Below, one piece after another: positions 6,653 through 12,593 of a stretch of 14,205 nt of DNA. The DNA is from DASSKO01 sp035690425. GTDB lineage: Bacteria; Actinomycetota; Actinomycetes; Propionibacteriales; Nocardioidaceae. Each line of letters starts with the position of its first letter. Position 1 is the stretch's first letter. The notes below the pieces were generated by a model, which worked only from the letters and a program-made list of their open reading frames with translations, had not been told where the DNA came from and searched no databases. The position numbers and the translations under genes are program-made. The stretch is from assembly GCA_035690425.1 (NCBI GenBank), contig DASSKO010000078.1:1-14205 (forward strand). The letters run 5' to 3'.

Positions 6653-7026
6653 GGGCGGTCCTCTCTGATGGTGAGCCACATGCCGGCGGGCATGCCGGGC
6701 AGCGGCGGGTGGATTCGCTGGGTGGTGGCGGTGACGTAGCGCCAGTCGTCGCCAGGCAGCAGCCCTTCGCGCACGAGGGCGTCGAGTGCGATCTTGAGGG
6801 TGGGTGCGATGCCGTCCGAGTCGCAGACGCGGCGTGTGGCGGGCCGGTAGTGCAGGGTGACGGTCACGGGCGGGTCGAAGGGCTCTGGGTGTTCGGCGCG
6901 GATCGTCCAGCGGGCCTCGTCGGACATGCGGCGCTTGGTGGCGGCCTCGAGGTGGTGGTGCATGCGTCGGAGCTGGTTCTGGGTGAGCGGCGTGGTCCAG
7001 GGCAGGCCGATCGAGGTTGCACTCAC
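6649..7026 (-). CDS. RusA-like Holliday junction resolvase / endodeoxyribonuclease
   Basis: RusA enzymes cut four-way DNA junctions formed during recombination and replication. This 125-residue product matches the usual length and pattern: an N-terminal strand with LPWTTPLTQNQ (8-18), a hydrophobic strand VTVTLHYRP, the acidic motif DSDGIAPTLK (69-78), then DALVREGLLPGDDWRYV (82-98). D69, D71 and one of D93/D94 match the family's metal-binding aspartates, and K78 the conserved lysine. The Asn usually following the second Asp is Gly here (DSDG instead of DxDN), a small deviation. The GTG at 7026 gives a GTGA overlap with the upstream gene. With the RecT-like and nuclease genes upstream, the window holds strand resection, annealing and junction resolution. 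Confidence 0.85.
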   Translation of the reverse strand: MSATSIGLPWTTPLTQNQLRRMHHHLEAATKRRMSDEARWTIRAEHPEPFDPPVTVTLHYRPATRRVCDSDGIAPTLKIALDALVREGLLPGDDWRYVTATTQRIHPPLPGMPAGMWLTIREDRP

Positions 7027-7253
7027 GGCCGCCCACCCCGCGAGAATTCCCAGCCGATCTGGACCGCCCACGCGACCTGCTCGACGCACACGCGCCTCGT
7101 GTCGGGGGAGAGGTCGGCCCAGGGCAGCGAGTAGGTGCGGGCGGCGTAGCGGCGTGCGGCGTAGGCGGTGGCGGCGTTGAGGCGGTCCCGGTCTGCGGCG
7201 GTGGCGTAGTCGCCGGTGCCGTCATCGAGGGCGTGTGCGAAGTCAGCGCTCAT
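7023..7253 (-). CDS. Hypothetical protein (76 aa)
   Basis: A 76-residue protein starting MSADFAHALDDGTGDYATAA, with an Ala/Arg-rich helix (about 22-42) and a conserved-looking C-terminal helix (VCVEQVAWAVQIGWEFSR). I recognise no family. The ATG at 7253 is preceded by GAGGAGG with 6-base spacing inside the upstream gene, which fixes this start even though the overlap (11 bases) is longer than usual here. It ends in a GTGA overlap with the RusA-like gene, so it may be co-translated with that enzyme. Confidence 0.72.
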   Translation of the reverse strand: MSADFAHALDDGTGDYATAADRDRLNAATAYAARRYAARTYSLPWADLSPDTRRVCVEQVAWAVQIGWEFSRGGRP

Positions 7254-7419
7254 TGGTGGCCTCCTCGGGTGCGGCAACGGTGCGCTTGCAGTAGCGCCAC
7301 GCGGTGCCCTTGTGCTCGGTCGGGAACGACGCGCCGGCCTGGATATGCATCCACTGAGCACCGAGCGCGTAGGTAATGCGCTGGATCGGCTCATGGCAGT
7401 GTCGGCAGTGTTCAGTCAT
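7243..7419 (-). CDS. Zinc-ribbon-like small protein (58 aa)
   Basis: The 58-residue product begins MTEHCRHCHEPIQRITYALG, has WMH at 24-26 and YC near residue 42-43. The CxxC pair followed by a distant His and Cys suggests a small zinc-bound fold in which the two strands flank an aromatic core. This resembles short zinc-ribbon proteins common in actinobacteriophages. It overlaps the next small zinc-ribbon gene upstream by 8 bases (ATGACTGA) and the downstream gene by 11. The C-terminal codons for PEEAT form the GAGGAGG used by the downstream gene. Confidence 0.7.
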   Translation of the reverse strand: MTEHCRHCHEPIQRITYALGAQWMHIQAGASFPTEHKGTAWRYCKRTVAAPEEATNER

Positions 7420-7606
7420 CGCAGCCGCACCTTCCGTTGCTTGCGGGGATCTGGAAGCAGCGCGGGCACGGGTCGGGCAGCGCTACGGGCTCGGGGCAGA
7501 TGGCGTGGGCTATCTCGTCGTCCTCGTAGGTCGCGAGGGTGCCGGGGCGGATCGGCTCGTCGCAGACGCCGCAGTGGCCGGGGTAGCGAGCCTCGAAGAT
7601 GCTCAT
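7412..7606 (-). CDS. Zinc-ribbon-like small protein (64 aa)
   Basis: The 64-residue product begins MSIFEARYPGHCGVCDEPIRPG and continues with a His and Cys in AHAICPEP and CPRC plus CGC near the C terminus. The first part (Y-x-G-x-C-x-x-C-x-x-x-I-x-x-G, then H-x-x-C) is a pattern I recall from small actinobacterial and phage zinc-ribbon proteins. The second Cys group (C47, C50, C60, C62) may bind a second ion. A 4-base ATGA overlap links it to the DUF4326 gene. Role unknown; nucleic-acid or protein binding are both plausible. Confidence 0.74.
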   Translation of the reverse strand: MSIFEARYPGHCGVCDEPIRPGTLATYEDDEIAHAICPEPVALPDPCPRCFQIPASNGRCGCDD

Positions 7607-8025
7607 CGGTGATCTCCGTTCGCGATTTCCAGCAGCACGTCTCCGTGACACGGAGAATCGAGTGGGCACCAGCAGGCGAGGTCGCGTCCCGCGAGGGTTC
7701 GGACCGCCGCGCGCAATCGCTGGTCCCACTTCATCCGGCCCCCGAGCCAATAGGTCATCTCGTCGTTGTAGAGCCGGACGGCCTCGCGGTTCGCCTGCGT
7801 CCGGGTGGTCCACGTCGCGCGGTTGGCGCGGACGTCTGGTCGGCGGACGTAGGCATGGTTCACGAGGTAGGTCACGTCGTTGTCGTCGCGGACGTCCCAG
7901 TAGCCGCAGCAGTCGCACTTGTACGCCCGGAACGGGTTGCCGAAGATCGTGGGCCGTCCGACGTACACCGCGCCTTCGGGCATCCGCCAGCCCTTGGTGC
8001 GCTTGCGCTGGATTCGCTCAGGCAT
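7603..8025 (-). CDS. DUF4326 domain protein
   Basis: The 140-residue product shows the DUF4326 hallmarks: KGWRMPEGAVYVGRPTIFGNPF (described by its VGRP and GNPF motifs, 22-32) at the N terminus and LACWCPLDSPCHGDVLLEIAN (about 116-136) at the C terminus, with a variable insert containing a CDCC motif. The family is found in bacteria and phages and its activity is not established. The conserved Cys and His residues suggest an enzyme or metal site. An upstream ATG at 8031 is in frame, but GGAGG touches it directly. The ATG at 8025 has 6-base spacing and yields an 8-base overlap (ATGCCTGA) seen elsewhere in the operon, so I prefer it. Confidence 0.9.
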   Translation of the reverse strand: MPERIQRKRTKGWRMPEGAVYVGRPTIFGNPFRAYKCDCCGYWDVRDDNDVTYLVNHAYVRRPDVRANRATWTTRTQANREAVRLYNDEMTYWLGGRMKWDQRLRAAVRTLAGRDLACWCPLDSPCHGDVLLEIANGDHR

Positions 8026-8158
8026 GGTCATCCTCCAGGTACTCGATCTGGGCGCAGGCGTGGTCCCCGGCGTGGCCTGCGGGCAGGGAGCACGCGAGCC
8101 GGATGCCGTTGGGTGGGACTTCGGGCCACGTGGTCACGGCGGCGCAGGCGTCACGCAT
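8018..8158 (-). CDS. Small Cys/His-rich protein (46 aa)
   Basis: A 46-residue product starting MRDACAAVTTWPEVPPNGIR, followed by CSLPAGHAGDHACAQ. The motif C-x-L-P-x-G-H-x-G-x-H is frequent in very short actinobacteriophage and actinobacterial proteins and could bind zinc with C5. The start at 8158 overlaps the previous gene by 8 bases (ATGCGTGA). The C-terminal codons for LEDDHA include GGAGG, the ribosome binding site of the DUF4326 gene. Function unknown. Confidence 0.68.
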   Translation of the reverse strand: MRDACAAVTTWPEVPPNGIRLACSLPAGHAGDHACAQIEYLEDDHA

Positions 8159-8450
8159 GGTCGCTCCCGGTGATCGCGTCGAGCGCGGCACGGGCGTCGC
8201 GGTGAGCGTCGGTCGGCGCGGCACCCGGCGATGCCGACTCGGCCCACACCTCCTCCGCCACCGTCTCGACCAGTCCCTCGTCGGCGCGGATCGCGGCGGT
8301 GACCTTTTCGGCGACGTGGGCACGATGGGCGTCGGGTTCGTACTCATCGCCGAAGGTCCATCCGCAGGCGCACTGCCAGCAGAAGGCGTCGAGTGGAACG
8401 TAATCGTGCTCGGCCATCACGCGGGCGACGATCCGCTCGACGGGGCTCAC
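8151..8450 (-). CDS. Hypothetical protein with CxCGW motif (99 aa)
   Basis: The GTG at 8450 (GTGA overlap with the upstream gene) starts a 99-residue product beginning MSPVERIVARVMAEHDYVPL if GTG is read as Met. A zinc-ribbon-like segment follows (CWQCACGWTF, 24-33, with HRAH at about 42-45), then an acidic helix and an Ala-rich C-terminal helix. The CxCGW plus HxxH layout is common in small actinobacteriophage proteins. The stop lies inside the start region of the next small gene with an 8-base overlap. No function can be assigned. Confidence 0.72.
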   Translation of the reverse strand: MSPVERIVARVMAEHDYVPLDAFCWQCACGWTFGDEYEPDAHRAHVAEKVTAAIRADEGLVETVAEEVWAESASPGAAPTDAHRDARAALDAITGSDHA

Positions 8451-8698
8451 TGGTCGGCCCTCCGCATCTCGCGCCGACGGGCGTCGACATAGGCGGTGAA
8501 GCCCGAGTCGATGGCGCCGATGATGTCGACCTGGCCTTCGTGGAATCCGTCGATCCAGGCGATGCGGATCGGCTCCGCTCGGGCGCTGTGCGAGTAGGTG
8601 GCGCCGTGGCCGCCGCTGGCGCGGCATCGTTGGCCCGGCTGGGCACCGCAGTAGGGGCAGCCGATGGCCCGGGCGAGTTGGTCAACGGTGTCGCTCAT
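8447..8698 (-). CDS. Phage-type zinc-finger protein (83 aa)
   Basis: Residues 14-40 hold CPYCGAQPGQRCRASGG followed by SHSAR, the C-x-x-C ... PG-x-x-C ... H-x-x-R pattern of the small zinc-finger domain found in many actinobacteriophage proteins and thought to bind DNA. The remainder is helical (GFHEGQVDIIGAIDSGF, then a basic tail). The ATG at 8698 forms an ATGA overlap with the upstream gene and the stop a GTGA overlap with the downstream one. It could be a DNA-binding accessory factor or host-takeover protein. Confidence 0.78.
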   Translation of the reverse strand: MSDTVDQLARAIGCPYCGAQPGQRCRASGGHGATYSHSARAEPIRIAWIDGFHEGQVDIIGAIDSGFTAYVDARRREMRRADQ

Positions 8699-8985
8699 GC
8701 CTGCCTCCCGTGCTCGGCGAGGATGGCGCGGAGTTGGTGAGCGCAGAAGTTGAGGGCGCGCGCGGTCAACGCTTGCGCGGGTGTGACCGGCTCGTCAGTC
8801 TCCCAGCGGTCCGCCAGCGCCTCCACGGCGGCGACCAGGGCGTCGTGACGGGCCTCGACGGTGAGGATGCGGTCCGCCACGATGTGGTCTACGACGGCAA
8901 CTAACTCGGCAGTGGCATTAGCCTGCACGTAATCAAGTGCGGCCATCTGGAGTTGCAGAACCTCGGCGTCGGTGAGCCTGCTCAC
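8695..8985 (-). CDS. Hypothetical helical protein (96 aa)
   Basis: A 96-residue, almost entirely helical protein beginning VSRLTDAEVLQLQMAALDYV. No Cys clusters, signal peptide or membrane segment. The GTG at 8985 shares one base with the TAG of the upstream gene. The first 14 bases of the gene form an imperfect palindrome that is repeated exactly at the start of the upstream gene. The two proteins share the first five residues (VSRLT) but diverge after that. No family recognised. Confidence 0.7.
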   Translation of the reverse strand: MSRLTDAEVLQLQMAALDYVQANATAELVAVVDHIVADRILTVEARHDALVAAVEALADRWETDEPVTPAQALTARALNFCAHQLRAILAEHGRQA

Positions 8986-9332
8986 TAGTCCTCACCTGCC
9001 TCGATGGCAGCGACGACCGCGCGGGCGGCCGCGAGGGCAGGAGCGGTCGGCGGCTCGATACCGAACCGTTTCCGATACTCCTGCTGGGTTACCCACGCGA
9101 GCCGCTGAGACATGCGGAGAGTGACGGACTCCGGGTCGCCCACGATGCCGCCCTCGAACTCCGGTGGGTGCTCGACAAGTACCGGCCATGCGTCGTGCAC
9201 TTCGCGCACCGCGTCCAGCACCCGCCGCGCTGCCGCCACCTCGCGGTCGCGGATCAGTCGCGCCACGGTGCCGTGTAGGTCGCGGGCGAAGTCGCCGAGG
9301 TCCTCGCCATCCTGCTCGGTGAGCCTGCTCAC
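8985..9332 (-). CDS. Hypothetical protein (115 aa)
   Basis: A 115-residue protein beginning VSRLTEQDGEDLGDFARDLH, helical through residue 50, with a segment RLAWVTQQEYRKRFGIEPPT (about 78-97) that resembles a motif I recall from several small actinobacterial proteins (EYxxRFGxEPPT), and an Ala-rich C-terminal helix. The GTG at 9332 overlaps the upstream stop as GTGA and follows AGAGGA. This is the only gene in the operon that stops with TAG. Function unknown. Confidence 0.7.
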   Translation of the reverse strand: MSRLTEQDGEDLGDFARDLHGTVARLIRDREVAAARRVLDAVREVHDAWPVLVEHPPEFEGGIVGDPESVTLRMSQRLAWVTQQEYRKRFGIEPPTAPALAAARAVVAAIEAGED

Positions 9333-9523
9333 GACTCGTCCTCTCGGTAGGGGTTGTCTGCGAGTGAGACGGCGCCGCCGTCCGGGTCGCAGTCGAAGCA
9401 GTGGGTGTAGCCCGCGTCCCACGCCGCTGCCTCGTGCTTGCGGATCAGCGCGGCGATGGCCGGGTCCGGGTGCGCGTCGTGGCGCTTCCTCGCGTCGCCG
9501 CGTGCCCCGTCGTGGGCGGTCAT
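9329..9523 (-). CDS. Small hypothetical protein with NPYR tail (64 aa)
   Basis: The 64-residue product begins MTAHDGARGDARKRHDAHPD, has a helix RKHEAAAWDAGYTHCFDCD (28-46) and ends LADNPYREDES. The AWDAGY helix plus NPYR near the end is a pattern I recall from many short phage proteins of Actinobacteria, with no known role. An in-frame codon upstream could extend it, but the ATG at 9523 gives the standard ATGA overlap. The last codons (REDES) provide AGAGGA ahead of the next GTG start. Confidence 0.72.
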   Translation of the reverse strand: MTAHDGARGDARKRHDAHPDPAIAALIRKHEAAAWDAGYTHCFDCDPDGGAVSLADNPYREDES

Positions 9524-9954
9524 CGGGCACCCGCCATGATCTGGGTCCACGCGGTCAATCGGTCCGACCGGACGAACGTGGGCCAGTCGGGATACACGTC
9601 GACCTCAGGCAGCGTGTGGAAGATGTTCTCCCTCGGGCCGACGATCACCAGACGCTTGCCCCATGCCAGCGCCATGCCGAACTCGATGTGTCGCCCACCC
9701 TTGCCGCCACCGTCGGGCGACGTGAACGAGATGACCGCCTCGGCCTCATCGAGATCTTCAATGTCGTCCTCGCCGAAGTGCGCGACGGATTCGGGGTCGA
9801 TGTTCAGAACCTCGGCGGTGGCGGACTCCAGTTGCTCGCCGCCGTGCTGGTCGATCCAGCGGGAAGTGACTGTGTGCCCCAGTGCTTCGAGCACGGCGCG
9901 CACGCCCTGCATCTCGTCGTGGCGGCTGTAGCGGGCCGCAAGGTAGATCTTCAT
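9520..9954 (-). CDS. Nucleoside 2-deoxyribosyltransferase-like protein (144 aa)
   Basis: The family transfers or hydrolyses deoxyribose bonds of nucleosides or nucleotides. Features: an N-terminal strand and substrate loop MKIYLAARYS (1-10), a helix and strand GHTVTSRWID (26-35), DIEDLDEAEAVISF (64-77) and GRHIEFGMAL (87-96), in which E91 fits the catalytic glutamate of the family's GxxxExG-type motif. RLVIVGPREN (101-110) would be the next core strand. Length is typical. The ATG at 9954 overlaps the upstream stop (ATGA) and follows AGGAGG formed by Glu codons. In a phage it might remodel nucleotide pools or help make or remove modified bases. That role is inference; the fold assignment is reasonably strong. 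Confidence 0.82.
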   Translation of the reverse strand: MKIYLAARYSRHDEMQGVRAVLEALGHTVTSRWIDQHGGEQLESATAEVLNIDPESVAHFGEDDIEDLDEAEAVISFTSPDGGGKGGRHIEFGMALAWGKRLVIVGPRENIFHTLPEVDVYPDWPTFVRSDRLTAWTQIMAGAR

Positions 9955-10070
9955 CGCTCGTCCTCCTCGGACAGGTCGTTGGACAGTCGGCAGACCTGAC
10001 GGTCGGCCCGGTCGAGCAGCCACGAGCCGATGCGCGCGGCCGCGTTGGTCAGGGCGACGAGGAACCTCAT
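9951..10070 (-). CDS. Small hypothetical protein (39 aa)
   Basis: A 39-residue product beginning MRFLVALTNAAARIGSWLLD, amphipathic at the N terminus and acidic at the C terminus (SEEDER). The hydrophobic start is too short and interrupted for a clear membrane span. It has ATGA overlaps at both ends and GGAGG four bases ahead of its ATG. Its Glu codons supply the AGGAGG of the deoxyribosyltransferase-like gene. No family recognised; it may serve partly as a coupling frame. Confidence 0.62.
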   Translation of the reverse strand: MRFLVALTNAAARIGSWLLDRADRQVCRLSNDLSEEDER

Positions 10071-10444
10071 GACGCCTCCGTGTGGTTGATGGCCCGCGCG
10101 ACCGCGAGGGCGGCGTCGTCGTCTGCAAGTCCTCGGCCACCGACGGTGACCGCGTATTCGTGCGCCTGAGCAGCGGCGTCGAGTAGTTCCGCGACCGCCA
10201 GCGCGACGGGTGGCGACATGGCGGCGATGTATGCGGCGTCGGCCTTGTCGGACTCGAACGATCCCCACGTCACCGCCGAGACGCGCGGGCGGCGTGGCGG
10301 GTGCCGCTCGTCCAGCCCGCAAGGGCCGAAGACGTGCCAGCCCTCAGACCCGACACACTCGGTGCGCCATGGCCCCGGCGTCGCGGCCTCCGCCAGCGCC
10401 CGCAGCCGGGACGCGGCGGCGGTCAGTTCCTCGGCCGCGTTCAC
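10067..10444 (-). CDS. Ead/Ea22-like phage protein (125 aa)
   Basis: The product has the segment LRALAEAATPGPWR (14-27), a variable middle, then DKADAAYIAAMSPPVALAVAELLDAA (about 66-91). The A-T-P-G-P-W motif followed by D-x-A-x-I-A-x-x-x-P is widespread in phage proteins often annotated Ead/Ea22-like; their role is unknown. The long frame has no good ATG. The GTG at 10444 is chosen because it gives the operon's GTGA overlap with the upstream gene. It ends in an ATGA overlap with the 39-residue gene. Confidence 0.8.
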   Translation of the reverse strand: MNAAEELTAAASRLRALAEAATPGPWRTECVGSEGWHVFGPCGLDERHPPRRPRVSAVTWGSFESDKADAAYIAAMSPPVALAVAELLDAAAQAHEYAVTVGGRGLADDDAALAVARAINHTEAS

Positions 10445-10725
10445 AGCCACCCCCACCACACCGCGACCGCCACGAACAGCACCGCGCAGAGCAGCATCAC
10501 TAGCCCCGACACGTCCCGCACCCGGCCCGCCTCGCTGTACCAGGGGAACCGCGCCCGTGTCCGCTCCACCGCCCACGCCCGCAGGTCCGCCAGCGGCGAT
10601 CCCCACAGCCGCTCGCACGCCGACCGGCAGTCCAGCCCCGCGCTCGTCAGGTCCCACAGGCGCGGCAGGTCCGCGTCCTCGCAGGAGCAGTCGGAGGAAA
10701 GCGGGTCGTTGAAGGTCGTGTTCAT
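10441..10725 (-). CDS. Tail-anchored membrane protein (94 aa)
   Basis: The N-terminal 70 residues are soluble with two Cys pairs (C13, C15 and C33, C37). Residues 73-94 (from SGLVMLLCAVLFVAVAV to WWGWL) form one strongly hydrophobic segment at the very C terminus, so the protein is probably tail-anchored in the host membrane with the Cys domain in the cytoplasm. No family recognised. It directly follows the RecT-like gene with an ATGA overlap. Roles in superinfection exclusion or membrane association of phage DNA are possible but not shown. Confidence 0.75.
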   Translation of the reverse strand: MNTTFNDPLSSDCSCEDADLPRLWDLTSAGLDCRSACERLWGSPLADLRAWAVERTRARFPWYSEAGRVRDVSGLVMLLCAVLFVAVAVWWGWL

Positions 10726-11639
10726 GACTCGACCACCTCGGCGTCCACCGGCTCCTCGAACGGGCGGGCCTCGCGGTCCTCGAGCGCGTCGATGATGTCG
10801 CCCGCCTCAGCCTTCGTCAGGTGCTTGGACGACTCCACCGGATGACCGATCACCGACTCGTAGAACGCCAGCGCCTCGTCACGGTGGTCGGCGTCGCCCA
10901 TCCCGAGGTTGCTCAACACCGTGTGCAGTTTGGTCAGCTGGGCCTTGGTGATCGCCTCGCCGGTCTCAAGCGGAGGTTCCTCCGGCGTCGGCGCGGGCTC
11001 GTCGGTCGCGGGCTGGCTCGTCGCCTCGATGGCGGGCTCAGGCGGTGTCGGCTTGACCTTGCGAGTCACCGTTCGCTTGGGTTTGTTCGTCTCCTCAAGC
11101 TCCAGCTCCTCCACGGCGTACGGGATGCCGGTGAGCACGTCGGCGGCGATGCGACGACACACGGTGGCCGCAGCGCGCGCGTAGAGCATGTCCTCCGGCG
11201 CGGTCTCATATTTCTTGTTGTTCGTGTAGCCCGCGCGGCGTGCCCGGTCGATCGTCCACTCGGACTTCTCCACGTGGTCGGTTCCGGCGCGACGACCACA
11301 GACGGTCACCTTCGTTGTCGACTCGGCCTCGGTCCAGACCTCGTGTCCGCGTGACTGCACCAGGGCCACCATCGTCTTCGCGTACATGCCGGGCGTGCCG
11401 CCGATGACGAAGATGGACCGGAGCGCCGAGACGGGCGCGAGGCCGAGCTCGTCGCCGAGCATGAGTGCGGCTGCCGCTTCCTCGGGCTTGCCCATGAAGT
11501 GACGCGGCACGAACGAGGTCGTGCACAGCGCGGTGGCGATCTGGTGAGCGGAGCCGAGGGCGCGTGCCCACGTGATGAGGTTCTGGCCGGGTTCGATGGT
11601 GGCGAGTCCGGTGCTTGGCTCGATGGTTGCAACGGTCAT
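10722..11639 (-). CDS. recT: RecT-like single-strand DNA annealing protein (305 aa)
   Basis: RecT-family proteins bind single-stranded DNA and anneal complementary strands during phage recombination. The core (about 15-185) shows the pattern I associate with actinobacteriophage RecT: ITWARALGSAHQIATALC, FVPRHFMGKPEEAAAALMLG, GDELGLAPVSALRSIFVIGG, MYAKTMVALVQSRGHEVW, WTIDRARRAGYTNNKKY and MLYARAAATVCRRIAADVL. A Pro/Glu/Thr-rich linker (about 190-225) leads to a C-terminal helical domain (ITKAQLTKLHTVLSNLGM ... SSKHLTKAEAGDIIDAL, 230-287) also seen on other phage annealing proteins. It overlaps the upstream nuclease gene by 4 bases, forming an exonuclease-annealase pair analogous to RecE/RecT or lambda exo/bet. 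Confidence 0.88.
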   Translation of the reverse strand: MTVATIEPSTGLATIEPGQNLITWARALGSAHQIATALCTTSFVPRHFMGKPEEAAAALMLGDELGLAPVSALRSIFVIGGTPGMYAKTMVALVQSRGHEVWTEAESTTKVTVCGRRAGTDHVEKSEWTIDRARRAGYTNNKKYETAPEDMLYARAAATVCRRIAADVLTGIPYAVEELELEETNKPKRTVTRKVKPTPPEPAIEATSQPATDEPAPTPEEPPLETGEAITKAQLTKLHTVLSNLGMGDADHRDEALAFYESVIGHPVESSKHLTKAEAGDIIDALEDREARPFEEPVDAEVVES

Positions 11640-12385
11640 GCGACTGTCTCCGGTTCGGTGATGTGGTTTCTAATTGCGTCTGTCTGGGATGCGACCCACG
11701 CGACGTGCCGGAACTGCCGCCACGCGAGGTCGGGATCAGCGACCCGGTAGAGGTCGGTGCCGGTCGGTGTGATGTGGATTCCGGCGAGTCCGTCGACCTC
11801 GGGCATTGGCTGCTCCTGGCCGTTCTCGTCTACGTAGAACTCAGCGTTGCGGTAGGCCGCGAGCTGGAGCGCGACCTCGCCGTAAACGCGCTTGCCTGTC
11901 TTGTAGTCGACCAGGAGGCGCTCGCCGCTGGGCAGTGTCAGCGCCGCGTCTCCGGTGCCGGCGAACCAATGTTCACGGGACGCGCACGGCCGCTCCGTGA
12001 TGATCTTGGTCGGTTGCCACTGGTCGAGGAACCGGGCGAAGCCCTCGACGTAGCCCACAAGATGCTCGGGCACGTCGACCTCCTCGCCGTTGACCAGCCG
12101 CTCGGCGAGTGCGTGCACGTCGGTGCCGCGAACGGCAGCCTTGTCGCGGTGGCGGTTGTGCGCAGACCTGAGCAGGTCGTATCGCGCGTCGGCGTCGTCG
12201 AGGGAGTTGAGCACCTCGAGGTTGTCGGCGGCGAACCGGGCGACCTCGCGGGCTGCCCAGTCGATCAGGAACGGCTTGGCGATTCCCTTGCCCAGCAGGG
12301 TGGTCACGCCGGGCACCCACGTGCCGTCGAGTTTGTAGCGGTGGGACTTGGGGTAGAACTTGAGTCCGGTCAGCACTTGCACCAC
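11636..12385 (-). CDS. RecB/Cas4-like PD-(D/E)XK exonuclease (249 aa)
   Basis: The nuclease motifs are all present, numbered from GTG at 12385: RGTDVH with H91, an ITERP strand (E131), GTGDAA with D146, DYKTG with D160 and K162, and QLAAY with Q174 and Y178. This is the RecB/Cas4-type nuclease core. The four-Cys iron-sulfur cluster of true Cas4 is not visible, and no CRISPR genes are near, so this is a phage recombination exonuclease that would make single-stranded ends for the adjacent RecT-like protein. Start: AGGAGG lies one base before an in-frame ATG at 12391 but seven bases before GTG at 12385, so the GTG is favoured. The ATG would add two residues. Confidence 0.88.
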   Translation of the reverse strand: MVQVLTGLKFYPKSHRYKLDGTWVPGVTTLLGKGIAKPFLIDWAAREVARFAADNLEVLNSLDDADARYDLLRSAHNRHRDKAAVRGTDVHALAERLVNGEEVDVPEHLVGYVEGFARFLDQWQPTKIITERPCASREHWFAGTGDAALTLPSGERLLVDYKTGKRVYGEVALQLAAYRNAEFYVDENGQEQPMPEVDGLAGIHITPTGTDLYRVADPDLAWRQFRHVAWVASQTDAIRNHITEPETVA

Positions 12386-12465
12386 GGCCATTCCTCCTTG
12401 CAGTACGGGCAGAAGTCGGCGGCGGTCAGGTGTTCGTCGTGGGGCATCGGGTTTCGGTGGCTCAT
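12370..12465 (-). CDS. Zinc-knuckle-like microprotein (31 aa)
   Basis: A 31-residue product beginning MSHRNPMPHDEHLTAADFCP and ending in CKC, with Cys at 19, 22, 29 and 31 (CPYC and CKC) that could hold one zinc ion. The start overlaps the upstream gene as ATGA. Its last third contains AGGAGG and overlaps the nuclease start, so its translation is physically linked to nuclease expression. Short CPYC-type peptides of this kind are common in actinobacteriophages. Function unknown. Confidence 0.62.
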   Translation of the reverse strand: MSHRNPMPHDEHLTAADFCPYCKEEWPWCKC

Positions 12466-12593
12466 GCGCTCCACCCCGTCCCGGCCAGCGAGTCCACGCC
12501 CTCGAGCTGCTGAGCGAAGTCGGCCACGAGGGAGTCGATCAGGAGCGCGCGGTACTCGGCGCGTACGGCGTCGTAGATCGGGCTGTCGCTCAT
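12462..12593 (-). CDS. Small hypothetical protein (43 aa)
   Basis: A 43-residue product beginning MSDSPIYDAVRAEYRALLID, amphipathic helical, followed by DFAQQLEGVDSL and a short tail. No family recognised. Both ends are ATGA overlaps, with the 70-residue membrane protein upstream and the 31-residue microprotein downstream. Codon use (GC-rich third positions) fits its neighbours. The call rests on these points and not on similarity. Confidence 0.65.
   Translation of the reverse strand: MSDSPIYDAVRAEYRALLIDSLVADFAQQLEGVDSLAGTGWSA

Noticed and set aside
11636..12385. Cas4 of a CRISPR adaptation module
   Set aside because: There is no cas1, cas2 or array, no visible iron-sulfur Cys set, and a RecT-like gene follows directly, so a phage recombination nuclease fits better.
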